DNA of 53,124 nt from an uncultured Olegusella sp. GTDB taxonomy: Bacteria; Actinomycetota; Coriobacteriia; Coriobacteriales; Atopobiaceae. Both the position numbers and the translations under genes were made by a program. This document shows positions 25,272 to 33,414 of the stretch, in pieces (within the stretch, counting starts at the first letter, position 1; each line of letters opens with the position of its first letter). Location: NCBI RefSeq assembly GCF_947253395.1, contig NZ_CAMXYY010000004.1, forward strand, positions 1 to 53,124, given 5' to 3'. Below the pieces are notes generated by a model that was not told the DNA's origin, did no database searches, and was given only the letters and a program-made list of their open reading frames with translations.

Positions 25272-25302
25272 GCGCCGCCCGGGCATTACACTCGAGCGGC
25301 GC
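25272..25302 (+). promoter_or_regulatory. GC-rich hairpin between DUF975 gene and response regulator
   Basis: GCGCCGC (25272-25278) pairs with GCGGCGC (25296-25302). No T tract follows. It may be a weak terminator, an RNA processing site or a leader structure 25 bases before the response regulator ATG. Confidence 0.4.
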
Positions 25303-25326
25303 CTGTGCAGTTAAAGGGGAGATTAC

Positions 25327-26094
25327 ATGAGCAGCAATGAACATCGTTGCATTCTGATTGCCGATGATGAAGCGGAGATTCGCGAGGTCTTACGTCTCTA
25401 CCTAGAAAATGCTGGTTATCAGGTAGTAGAAGCATCAGATGGTCAAGAAGCACTCGATGTTCTTGCAGATCAGCCCATTGACTTGTGTCTTTTGGACATC
25501 ATGATGCCCAAGGTGAACGGTTATGAGATTCTCCGTCAGCTACGCGCCACAGCACCCACGCCCGTAATTTTGATTTCGGCAAAGGGTCAGGATGCTGAGC
25601 GTGTTATTGGCTTGGATTTAGGTGCCGATGACTATTTAGTCAAACCCTTTAATCCCCTAGAGGCAGTTGCGCGCTCCAATGCATTGATGCGCCGCGTGTA
25701 CGCTATTGATGCACAACCCCTTCCCTCCCAACCTGTAGCTGCAGAAACATCAAGCACCGCTGCAGCCACCGCATCCCCTCAAGCTGAGCATAATGAAAAT
25801 CGCCAGCTGAGCGTGCGCGACCTTGTGCTTGACTTAGATGCCTGCGAGCTCACCCGTGCAGGCAAACCCATCGAGCTTACTTCGGTGGAATTCCGCGTGA
25901 TGGAACTTCTGATGGGACATCCTGGACGCGTTTTTACCAAGCAACAAATTTACGAAAAGGGCTGGGGAGAAACCTACATGGCCGCTGAAAATAACGTCAT
26001 GGTATGTATTAGCAAGCTTCGCTCCAAACTCTCCGACGATGCAAATGTCTACATCCGCACCATTCGCGGCCTTGGCTACCGTTTGGAGCGCTAG
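25327..26094 (+). CDS. OmpR-family response regulator
   Basis: 255 residues. The receiver domain has the acidic pair ADDE (13-15), phospho-acceptor D57 in LLDIMMP, and the K in LVKPFNP. An Ala/Pro/Ser-rich linker (about 135-160) is longer than usual. The C-terminal winged helix contains LTSVEFRVMELLMGHPGRVFTKQQIYEKGWGE and NVMVCISKLRSKL, ending YIRTIRGLGYRLER. It is a DNA-binding transcription factor phosphorylated by the kinase encoded 2 bases downstream. The TAAG direct repeats upstream of DUF975 and dltA are its likely targets (inference). Start: AAAGGGGAG a few bases before the ATG. Confidence 0.95.
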   Translation: MSSNEHRCILIADDEAEIREVLRLYLENAGYQVVEASDGQEALDVLADQPIDLCLLDIMMPKVNGYEILRQLRATAPTPVILISAKGQDAERVIGLDLGADDYLVKPFNPLEAVARSNALMRRVYAIDAQPLPSQPVAAETSSTAAATASPQAEHNENRQLSVRDLVLDLDACELTRAGKPIELTSVEFRVMELLMGHPGRVFTKQQIYEKGWGETYMAAENNVMVCISKLRSKLSDDANVYIRTIRGLGYRLER

Positions 26095-26096
26095 TT

Positions 26097-27131
26097 ATGA
26101 CACCCCACACCAAGCCAGAGGTACCCGCGAATAACGCCAATGAACTCGGATCTTTTAACGGGTATCTCAGCGTTAGATTTTTGCTGGTATGTAGTTTGGT
26201 GGTCTTTATCGAATGGATTATCTGGCCCTTCGCTAAGCGAATTGTTTTCCGTCATTCCTTTGCGCTTCTCGCAACAGCAGTAAAAGGCAATACAGGAGCC
26301 TGGACTCACGGTATCGCTACCTCACTCTTTGGCATATCGCTGATATTTGCTCCCTTACTTGTCGGTTCACTACTCTTTGCCCGCATGATTGAGCGTCGCG
26401 TCAAACAAGAACAAAAGAGGCGCGATCTTGAGCAAGCAAAGCTCTACGCTCGGCGCAATCTCATGATTACTGATATGGCCCACGATTTGCGCACACCTGT
26501 GATGAGTATCGGTGGTCTTGCCCAAGCGCTAGCAGACGGCCTCGTAAGCAACCCTGCCGACCAAGAACGTTATCTGCGTTCTATCCAAGCAAAAGCTGAT
26601 CGTATGGGACGCTTAACTGACGTACTTTTTGATTTTACCAAGCTCGAAAGTGAAAATTATGCCCTCACTCGAGAGCGCTGCGACCTACCACAAATCGTAC
26701 TAAGCGAAGCTGCTGCCAGCTATACCGATGCGGAAGAAGCAGGGATGACACTTGAGGTTGAGGTGCCCGAAACGCCCCTTCCTATCTACGCTGACGCGCA
26801 TCAACTCGGTCGTGTCTTTGCTAACCTTATCACCAATGCCATCAGACATAATCCCGCTGGTACCACCATCTATGTAGGACTTGTTCATCTTGCAGGAGCC
26901 GTCGCTGTCGTTATTGGCGATACAGGTATACCCATCACCGGAGATACCGATGCGCTTTTTGAACCTTTCTCACGCGGCGATATGGCACGTAACACCAATT
27001 TAAACGGCAGTGGCCTGGGGCTTTCCATTGCAAAAAAGATTGTCGATCTTCACGGCTATCAAATACGCCTTGACCAGCCATACGGATGGCTAAGCAAGGC
27101 GTTTGTGGTAACGTGCACTATTGAAGACTAA
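26097..27131 (+). CDS. Membrane sensor histidine kinase
   Basis: 344 residues. Two membrane helices (about 28-48 and 72-95) enclose a short extracytoplasmic loop of about 20-25 residues, as in intramembrane-sensing kinases of VanS/CiaH-like or BceS-like type. The DHp helix has DMAHDLRTPV with the phospho-accepting H129. The catalytic domain has NLITNAIRHN (N-box), GDTGIPI (G1) and GSGLGLSIAKKIV (G2). It follows the response regulator by 2 bases and precedes the dlt-like operon by 209 bases. A role in sensing cell-envelope damage is inferred from architecture and position. Confidence 0.94.
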   Translation: MTPHTKPEVPANNANELGSFNGYLSVRFLLVCSLVVFIEWIIWPFAKRIVFRHSFALLATAVKGNTGAWTHGIATSLFGISLIFAPLLVGSLLFARMIERRVKQEQKRRDLEQAKLYARRNLMITDMAHDLRTPVMSIGGLAQALADGLVSNPADQERYLRSIQAKADRMGRLTDVLFDFTKLESENYALTRERCDLPQIVLSEAAASYTDAEEAGMTLEVEVPETPLPIYADAHQLGRVFANLITNAIRHNPAGTTIYVGLVHLAGAVAVVIGDTGIPITGDTDALFEPFSRGDMARNTNLNGSGLGLSIAKKIVDLHGYQIRLDQPYGWLSKAFVVTCTIED

Positions 27132-27196
27132 GGCTCGCTCAGCACACTAACTACAGCTCATTTAGCTGCAACTCATTTAGGCTTTTTTTCTCATTT

Positions 27197-27235
27197 CTTA
27201 AGAAAGAATAAGCTTAGATGTAAGGTTGTCCTAAG
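27197..27235 (+). promoter_or_regulatory. Four helically phased TAAG repeats before dltA
   Basis: TAAG occurs at 27199, 27209, 27221 and 27232, spaced 10, 12 and 11 bases. The first is within CTTAAGAAA, the same half-site seen at 23909. A possible -10 box (TACTAT, 27246-27251) follows directly, so the array would overlap the -35 region of the dltA promoter, typical of an activator. The nearest candidate binder is the OmpR-type regulator encoded at 25327. Confidence 0.6.
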
Positions 27236-27340
27236 ATTTTCCTTCTACTATTAAAGTTATCCTTGTCACACTGCTGAACGGATACGTCAACATTTTAAAC
27301 TCGACGCATTGAGAGCATCGCGCACCATGGAAGGAAAAGT

Positions 27341-28852
27341 ATGACCTATACAAACGTTCTTCAATGGCTTGAGGAGTCAGCCCAGCGACATGCTGACAAG
27401 ATTTCATATGCAGACGATAAAAAAGAACTAAGCTACTCTGAGCTCCTCACTCAAGTTCAAAGCGTAGGCAGTACGCTCGCACACCGTGGTAAAGCACAGC
27501 AGGCAATAGCCGTTCTGCTCCCTCGTGGGGTCGATCAGGTTGTCGCGCTCTTGGGTATCGCCGCTGCTGGTGGCCATTATGCCATCCTAGATGCTGAGTC
27601 TCCTCGCGAGCGTCTCGCGAACATCGTGACATCCTTTAAGCCAGCAGCAATTTTGGTCTGCGATCAAACTGCCCAGCTTGGAGAAGAGCTACTTCCTGGC
27701 GCTTGTATCGCTATCGACGAGGCTTCATCAGGGGATATCGATACCACCATGTTGGCCGATATTCGTTGCAAGACTCACCCCGACGATTTACTTTATGTAC
27801 TCTATACATCAGGTTCAACTGGTATGCCCAAAGGTGTCATGGTAAGCCATGCCAATGTCATTTCCTATGTCAGCTGGTTTGCAAACTGCTTTGACATCAG
27901 CGATGAGACCATATTTGGAAGCCAGACACCGCTGTACTTCTCGATGTCTGTCTCGGATATGTTTGCCACCATTCGCCAAGGCGCTACGATGCACATCATC
28001 CCCAAGCAACTCTTTAGTTGGCCAGTGCCCCTTGTAAACTGGCTTAACGAACGTAAGGTCAACACTATCTATTGGGTACCCACTGCTCTTGGGATGCTCT
28101 CTCGTTGGGATGTACTATCCGTCGCTCCGCTAGAACATATCTGCAAAGTTCTTTTTGCCGGCGAGGTAATGCCTACACCCACACTCAATTACTGGATGGA
28201 CAAGCTACCCAAAGCAAAGTTTGCCAATCTCTTTGGCCCCACCGAAACTACCGATATTTGTACCTATTACAAGGTTAACAGGCGCTTGTCTGACGAGGAA
28301 TCGCTGCCTATAGGTCGTGTCTGCGAGGGCATGAAAGCTATTGTGATACGCGAAGACGGTCAAGAAGCTGGCATTGATGATGAGGGCGAACTGTATGTAG
28401 GTGGACCTTTTGTTGCCCGGGGATATTTGGGCAATGCCAAGCGAACCGCAGAAACATTTGTTACCAATCCACTCGATGCACATGACCCGCAGCTCTATTA
28501 TCGCACGGGCGATATTGTTCGACCTGCCCGTGATGGTGATTTGCGTTATGTGAGCCGCAGAGACTTCCAAATCAAACGCAACGGCTATCGCATCGAATTG
28601 GGTGAAATTGAGGCTGCTGCAGCTGCATGTGAGGGTGTCGCAAGTTGCGCGGCTATCTGGGAGCCTACGCAAGGTCATATTGTTATCTTTGCTTCAGGTA
28701 ACAAACTCAACAAAGACGAGCTACACAAACAGCTGACTCATCGCCTGCCCACCTATATGATGCCTGACAACATCAACTTGCTGCCCACACTACCTCTTAA
28801 TGCCAATGGCAAAATCGATCGTCATGCTTTGCTTGATGCTTGTTGTGTGTAG
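27341..28852 (+). CDS. dltA: D-alanine--carrier protein ligase DltA
   Basis: 503-residue adenylate-forming enzyme, matching DltA length. It activates D-alanine with ATP and loads it on the phosphopantetheine arm of DltC. The ATP-binding loop LYTSGSTGMPKGV (about residue 157), the FGPTET segment, the YRTGD hinge and the C-terminal NGKIDR lysine motif are all present. AAGGA upstream of the ATG is the ribosome site. It is the first gene of the A-C-B-D operon. Substrate is inferred from clustering with the acyl carrier and MBOAT genes; an amino acid other than D-Ala cannot be excluded. Confidence 0.9.
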   Translation: MTYTNVLQWLEESAQRHADKISYADDKKELSYSELLTQVQSVGSTLAHRGKAQQAIAVLLPRGVDQVVALLGIAAAGGHYAILDAESPRERLANIVTSFKPAAILVCDQTAQLGEELLPGACIAIDEASSGDIDTTMLADIRCKTHPDDLLYVLYTSGSTGMPKGVMVSHANVISYVSWFANCFDISDETIFGSQTPLYFSMSVSDMFATIRQGATMHIIPKQLFSWPVPLVNWLNERKVNTIYWVPTALGMLSRWDVLSVAPLEHICKVLFAGEVMPTPTLNYWMDKLPKAKFANLFGPTETTDICTYYKVNRRLSDEESLPIGRVCEGMKAIVIREDGQEAGIDDEGELYVGGPFVARGYLGNAKRTAETFVTNPLDAHDPQLYYRTGDIVRPARDGDLRYVSRRDFQIKRNGYRIELGEIEAAAAACEGVASCAAIWEPTQGHIVIFASGNKLNKDELHKQLTHRLPTYMMPDNINLLPTLPLNANGKIDRHALLDACCV

Positions 28853-28918
28853 CTTTACCTGCTGTTTTTTACTTCTATATACTGTTCAACGGTCATTTTT
28901 TAAAAGAAGGGGAATGCC

Positions 28919-29158
28919 ATGGATGAAATCAAAGAGCAAGTACGCGATATGCTGCAGGAGATTCTTCCTGATGTTGATATCGACAACACCGATGACCTTG
29001 TAGGTTCAGGTGCCATCGACTCGATGACCTCTATTATGCTCGTGAGTGCTCTCGAAGACGAGTTTGAGGTTCGCGTGTCTCCCCTAGAAATGACACCCGA
29101 TAACTTTGCTTCTGTTGATTCCATTGCGGCACTTATTGAGCGCCTCCTCGACGAATAG
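28919..29158 (+). CDS. dltC: D-alanyl carrier protein DltC
   Basis: 79-residue acyl-carrier protein. S35 in GAIDSMTSIM is the attachment site for phosphopantetheine (usual motif D-S-L/M). Helical acidic composition and length are typical. It carries the D-alanyl group from DltA to the membrane MBOAT protein. The gene lies between dltA and dltB, an uncommon order; the usual order is A-B-C-D. A ribosome site AAGGGGAA precedes the ATG. The gap from dltA is 66 bases. Confidence 0.93.
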   Translation: MDEIKEQVRDMLQEILPDVDIDNTDDLVGSGAIDSMTSIMLVSALEDEFEVRVSPLEMTPDNFASVDSIAALIERLLDE

Positions 29159-29166
29159 AGTATAAC

Positions 29167-30762
29167 GTGTCCCTCACAGCCTGGAAGGGTCTGGCACTCT
29201 ATCTTGGAGTGTTTCTCCCTTTTGTCTACCTTGCCTATTTTATTGTCCCTAAGCGGTGGCGCTGGATTATTTTGTTGGCTGCCAGCTACGCTTTCTTCTG
29301 GAACTCCAGCAAGATCTTGGTGGTCTATCTCATTGCAGCCACCTTGGTCACCTGGATCAGCGGGCTACTTATTGAGCGGGCAAGAAATTCCATTCAAAAG
29401 CCTGAGGGACGTAAAGAAACCCGCGATGAACGTAAACAGCGTCGTGCTATCACCCAAAAGCGTATGCGCCTGGTATGCACCATCGGTACCCTCATTTTGC
29501 TGGGTATTCTTGTGATACTCAAATATGGTACCTTTATTCAGAGCATCTTTATTGGTCTGCTTAACGCTGATGCCAAGATTTTGCCGGCAGCAGTTGCGCT
29601 ACCGCTGGGTATCTCGTTTTACACCATGTCTGCGGTAGGCTATGTCATTGACGTATACCGAGGTAAATACCCTGCCTGCCACAATCTGGGGACCATTGCG
29701 CTCTTTTTGTCCTTCTTCCCTACACTCACCGAAGGTCCCATTGGGCGCTTTGACAAACTCGCGCCACAGCTACGTGCTGGAGAGATTGCCCGTCGTGAAC
29801 GTTTAGTCTATGGCCTACAACTCATCGTTTGGGGCATGATAAAAAAGATTGTCATTGCCGATCGTATTGCACCTTTGGTAGATATGATTTTTACCAACCA
29901 CACCTCCTACGAGGGCGTTATGGTCATCATTGCTGCGGCGCTTTATACTCTGCAACTCTACGCTGATTTTTCAGGCGTTGTAGATATTGCTCGCGGCAGT
30001 GCCGAACTATGCGGCGTCACGTTGGCTCAGAATTTCCGTCAGCCCTTCTTCTCAAAAAGTGTTAATGAATTTTGGCGTCGTTGGCACATGACGCTCGGTG
30101 GATGGCTGCGCGACTATGTTTTTTATCCTGTATCGCTATCAGGTGCTACAAGGGCACTTTCAACTTGGGCACGCAAGCATCTTAAGGGCAACGCCGTACG
30201 CATTGTGCCAACTCTTTTGCCTTTGCTTGCCGTATGGTCTGCTACAGGTATTTGGCACGGTGCCGCTTGGAAATACCTCGCCTATGGCCTGTACTACTTT
30301 GCACTAGTCATAGTAGGCATGGTACTGGAACCTTTGTTTGCTGCTTTCTTTGAGCGCGCGGGTATCAAGCGCGATGGTCTGCTTAATCAGGGTATCGCAA
30401 TGATACGCACCGTAGTGCTGGTCATTGTCGGCATGATGCTGTTCCGCGCCGATACGCTCACTGACTTTGTACAGATGTTTAAGTCTATCTTTGCTGGCCC
30501 AGGCACAGAACCACTCGTTGACAATCTGTGGCTTAGCTTCCGCGTCTCTGCTGCCGACCTCAGCATTGCGCTTATTGGCGGCGCATTAATGCTTGCTGTC
30601 GATATTACTCATGAGTGTGATATCGCCCTACGTCCGCTGTTACTCAGGCATGGTACGGCACTGCGCTGGGCAGTGGGCATTGCTTTGGTCGCTTTTATGC
30701 TGACCTTTGGAGCCTATGGACCTGGCTATGATGCCATTCCCTCGATTTACGCCAACTTCTAG
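29167..30762 (+). CDS. dltB: MBOAT acyltransferase, DltB/AlgI-like
   Basis: 531 residues, clearly longer than a typical DltB (about 400) and close to AlgI-type MBOATs. It moves the activated acyl group across the membrane. Motifs are EFWRRWHMTLGGWLRDYVF (about 302-320) and the catalytic histidine H364 in IWHGAAWKY. A charged cytoplasmic insertion rich in Arg/Lys (about 82-103) is an extra feature. The C-terminus ends SIYANF, resembling the short Tyr-containing tail (pattern F-I-Y-x-x-F) known in DltX and in AlgI/PatA-type MBOATs as an acyl acceptor. No dltX gene is seen. The start is GTG at 29167 with only a weak ribosome site, 8 bases after dltC, so coupling is probable. Confidence 0.85.
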   Translation: MSLTAWKGLALYLGVFLPFVYLAYFIVPKRWRWIILLAASYAFFWNSSKILVVYLIAATLVTWISGLLIERARNSIQKPEGRKETRDERKQRRAITQKRMRLVCTIGTLILLGILVILKYGTFIQSIFIGLLNADAKILPAAVALPLGISFYTMSAVGYVIDVYRGKYPACHNLGTIALFLSFFPTLTEGPIGRFDKLAPQLRAGEIARRERLVYGLQLIVWGMIKKIVIADRIAPLVDMIFTNHTSYEGVMVIIAAALYTLQLYADFSGVVDIARGSAELCGVTLAQNFRQPFFSKSVNEFWRRWHMTLGGWLRDYVFYPVSLSGATRALSTWARKHLKGNAVRIVPTLLPLLAVWSATGIWHGAAWKYLAYGLYYFALVIVGMVLEPLFAAFFERAGIKRDGLLNQGIAMIRTVVLVIVGMMLFRADTLTDFVQMFKSIFAGPGTEPLVDNLWLSFRVSAADLSIALIGGALMLAVDITHECDIALRPLLLRHGTALRWAVGIALVAFMLTFGAYGPGYDAIPSIYANF

Positions 30763-30770
30763 GATGAACC

Positions 30771-31760
30771 ATGATTGAAGAAAAGAAGAACTGCGAGACG
30801 GCTGCAACAAAGCAGCATGTTGCTGGGCAACAGCCTTCCGCCGAGAAAAAACACTCAGACACGCCGTCCCTCCTGCATGGCATTATGCGCTCGCTGGGAT
30901 TTATGGCCGTACTCTATGCAGTTCTGCTGGTTCTTTCTGCGATAGTGACACCACACAACCCTGTGGTCACCTTAGGTTTTCACTACTCTAATCAGTTTGA
31001 CTATACACTGCTTGACCGCAACAGTCTCGACCTTATCTTTGTTGGCGATTCAAGTGCACAAGGCAGTTTTGCTCCTGAGCTTATTGAAAAACGTATAGGC
31101 ATCCGCTCATACAATTCTGCTCGTCCACTACAAAAGCTCGCCGAGTCCGATGAGATTGCCACTGACACGTTTAACTATCACCATACCAAGGTTGTTGTTG
31201 CCGAAACCAACAACTTCTTCCACCGTACGGGCGTTCGCATGGTTATGCAGGATGTTGGTCGCAGAGTTTGTCCTTTGTTGCGCTACCACAGCAACTGGAA
31301 GCTTATTGTCACAGGACACATGGACGACAATCCCCAAGGCATTGCTCCGCATATGGGTTATAAAAAGAAAGATCGAGTAGTCCCGTACAAGGGCGGAGAT
31401 TATATGAAGGACAAGGGCGACAAGATTTCCTTGACTCCCATCGCCGAGTACTACCTCAACGACCTAAAGAAAAGCTGTGAAGAGCATGGTGCAAAATTAG
31501 TGCTGGTGAGCGCCCCAAATGCTCGCGAGTTTAGTTTTGCAAGACATGTTGAGCTTGAACGCTGGGCAAAAAAGAACGGTGTTACCTATTACGACATGAA
31601 TGATCCCTCATCTAAGGTTGGTATCGACTGGTCGGTCGATTCACGCGACGGTGGTACACATCTTAATCTTGCGGGTGCTACCAAGGCCAGCAACTGGCTC
31701 GCCGATCGTCTTTACGCCGACTTTGGCATTGGCCATAAGCCCACTGGGGACCAAAAGTAG
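30771..31760 (+). CDS. dltD: SGNH-type acyl-transfer protein, DltD-like
   Basis: 329 residues, shorter than standard DltD (about 390-430). A 42-residue charged N-terminus is followed by one membrane helix (43-60) and an extracytoplasmic SGNH-hydrolase domain. Block I is VGDSSAQGSF with nucleophile S94 or S95; the C-terminal Asp-His pair is D293 and H297 in RDGGTHLNLAG. In canonical DltD the first block is GSSE, so this protein is closer to the SGNH partners of AlgI-like MBOATs. It likely transfers the acyl (D-alanyl) group to an extracellular polymer. It lies 8 bases after dltB. The substrate polymer is unknown. Confidence 0.75.
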   Translation: MIEEKKNCETAATKQHVAGQQPSAEKKHSDTPSLLHGIMRSLGFMAVLYAVLLVLSAIVTPHNPVVTLGFHYSNQFDYTLLDRNSLDLIFVGDSSAQGSFAPELIEKRIGIRSYNSARPLQKLAESDEIATDTFNYHHTKVVVAETNNFFHRTGVRMVMQDVGRRVCPLLRYHSNWKLIVTGHMDDNPQGIAPHMGYKKKDRVVPYKGGDYMKDKGDKISLTPIAEYYLNDLKKSCEEHGAKLVLVSAPNAREFSFARHVELERWAKKNGVTYYDMNDPSSKVGIDWSVDSRDGGTHLNLAGATKASNWLADRLYADFGIGHKPTGDQK

Positions 31761-31776
31761 CGTCCCAAAAAATGAC

Positions 31777-31954
31777 AGATGGTTCATGTCATGCGGATCC
31801 CACATGGCAAATGAAAGATGGTTCAAGCTTCGAGCCTTTTTTCAATAGATGGTTCGTTTGTCGAACTAGAGGAAAATCTGACCTGCACTTTTACACTTGC
31901 TTACTTCGAAACTCGAACCATCTTTTGTTTGAGGCGTCGAAACTCGAACCATCT
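31777..31954. repeat. Dispersed palindromic element, copy 1
   Basis: The 305-base gap after dltD has no gene. It contains AGATGGTTC at 31777, 31816 and 31847, and the complement GAACCATCT at 31915 and 31946, forming nested inverted repeats. The inner arms (31847-31865 and 31905-31923) enclose a core around TAGAGGAAAATCTGACCTGC (31867-31886). The same inner arms and core recur at 40582-40658. It is a miniature palindromic repeat lying between convergent genes. The stretch 31955-32065 has no further structure that I can support. Confidence 0.85.
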
Positions 31955-32065
31955 ACGGCTCAGAGTGTATTTGCGGCAGTTGTGATAAACGCGCGCCTAG
32001 GCCAGCTGACACCAAAGCACACCTACAGCAGCGGCAGTCGCATACACGAGGCGGGCTGAGCGGAC

Positions 32066-32824
32066 TTAGTTGGCTTTCCTTATAAAGAAAAACTCGGAAT
32101 CCGTAGAAAGCGCGTCGGCAAAGCGCCAATCCGGCGAGTCAAATTGCTTGAGTTCTTCAGGCGCTTTGACCTGGTGCACGGCAGCGTAACGCAGCATTTC
32201 GCCACGAGCCATCTTGCAATAAACTCCTTTTTGCACCAGACCACGCGCAGTTTCAACGACAAAATTACAGCTAACCATCCGGTCTTGCGGCGTAAGGTAG
32301 CGCTCAACCATGCGTGAATACTCTTTGGAAGCAAGGTTAACAACCACATGGTCAGCACCTACGCCACGCATTGCTTCTTGATAGACTGCATCGCCCCAAT
32401 ACTCATAAAGACTGCGTGTACCAGCCACCTGCGCTTTTTCCTGCATTTCTAGGCGATAGGGCACCACTGCATCAAAAGGTCGCAGCGCACCATAAAGTCC
32501 CGAAAGTATAAGCAGATGATCTTGCAAATAGGCCAGCTGTTCTTCTTCCAAAACACCGGCCGCAAGATAGCTAAAAGCAATGCCATCATATGACAAAATC
32601 GCAGGTACAAGCCCGCGTTCTAGATTTGCTTGCGCAAGCGCATCATAAGCTGCCTGTGCAATAGAGTCGCTCGTCTTCCATAGGCGCTTTGCTTCCTCAT
32701 AAGAAAGCGACTGCAACCACTCAAGCACTGTTTGCGCTTGTACAAGAAAAAGCGGCTTGGTAAGCGGAGCAAGGTCATCAGCCTCACTCCGCATACGTTT
32801 TGCTGGGGAAAAAATGATTCTCAT
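32066..32824 (-). CDS. yaaA: Peroxide stress protein YaaA (UPF0246)
   Basis: 252 residues, matching the YaaA/DUF328 family (about 257). It begins MRIIFSPAKRM (family: M.I.LSPAK) and has ILSYDGIAFSYLAAG, LILSGLYGALRPFD, PYRLEM and VVNLASKEYS, all conserved. E. coli YaaA lowers free iron under hydrogen peroxide stress and binds DNA. Here it lies 12 bases after the peroxiredoxin gene bcp, so the pair forms a small oxidative-defence operon. Confidence 0.95.
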   Translation of the reverse strand: MRIIFSPAKRMRSEADDLAPLTKPLFLVQAQTVLEWLQSLSYEEAKRLWKTSDSIAQAAYDALAQANLERGLVPAILSYDGIAFSYLAAGVLEEEQLAYLQDHLLILSGLYGALRPFDAVVPYRLEMQEKAQVAGTRSLYEYWGDAVYQEAMRGVGADHVVVNLASKEYSRMVERYLTPQDRMVSCNFVVETARGLVQKGVYCKMARGEMLRYAAVHQVKAPEELKQFDSPDWRFADALSTDSEFFFIRKAN

Positions 32825-32836
32825 CGCAGGGACAAT

Positions 32837-33298
32837 CTATTGGGCGTCAAGCAGATCAAGCGTATCCTGGGGGTTTTCTGCAGCCTTCACTTTGGTCTGC
32901 ACGCGCACAATATGGCCCTTCTCATCAATAAGGTACGTACTACGCACAATGCCCATATAGGTTCTGCCATAGTTTTTCTTTTCCTGCCACACGCCATAAG
33001 CCTCGATGATTTTATGTTCAGGATCAGATAGCAGGGTAAAGGGAAGGTTAAACTTCTCCTGGAATTTCTTGTGTGATGCCACGGAGTCTTTGGAAACTCC
33101 TAGGACAACAGCACCCTTCTCAAGGAACTGAGGGTAACGCTCGGCAAAACCACAAGCCTGCTTGGTGCAGCCAGGCGTATTGTCTTTGGGATAAAAATAC
33201 AAGACAACTTTTTTACCCTGATAATCGCTGAGTTTATGAGTTACACCATCTTGATCGGGCAACTCGAAGTCTGGTGCAATGGCTCCAATTTCTAACAT
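32837..33298 (-). CDS. bcp: Peroxiredoxin Bcp
   Basis: 153-residue thiol peroxidase of the Bcp/PrxQ class. The peroxidatic C44 and the resolving C49 are in DNTPGCTKQACGF, the standard five-residue spacing. Other family segments are LPDQDG near the start and VVLGVSKDSVASHKKF. It reduces hydrogen peroxide and organic peroxides using thioredoxin. AAGGAGG directly precedes the ATG. First gene of the bcp-yaaA operon. Confidence 0.96.
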   Translation of the reverse strand: MLEIGAIAPDFELPDQDGVTHKLSDYQGKKVVLYFYPKDNTPGCTKQACGFAERYPQFLEKGAVVLGVSKDSVASHKKFQEKFNLPFTLLSDPEHKIIEAYGVWQEKKNYGRTYMGIVRSTYLIDEKGHIVRVQTKVKAAENPQDTLDLLDAQ

Positions 33299-33314
33299 AA
33301 TCCTCCTTTTTTAA

Positions 33315-33350
33315 AAGCAGGGCGCAACGCTCTTGCGTCACGTCCTGCTT
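33315..33350 (-). terminator. Likely terminator after 3-hydroxyacyl-CoA dehydrogenase gene
   Basis: On the minus strand AAGCAGG pairs with CCTGCTT with an inner CGCAA/TTGCG stem, followed by TTTTAAAAAA. It separates the dehydrogenase gene from bcp. The T run is short, so partial read-through is possible. Confidence 0.6.
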
Positions 33351-33414
33351 GAATCTATCTGGTACTACTCATTGCGTCATAACATAGCTGCACCACGATG
33401 TGCCTGCGGAGCGT

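Noticed and set aside
25272..25302. GC-rich hairpin as a tRNA or riboswitch
   Set aside because: It has no cloverleaf, no known aptamer core and only a 7-base stem.
31816..31954. CRISPR-like array because of repeated AGATGGTTC
   Set aside because: The repeats occur in opposite orientations with conserved, not unique, intervening DNA; no cas genes are nearby.
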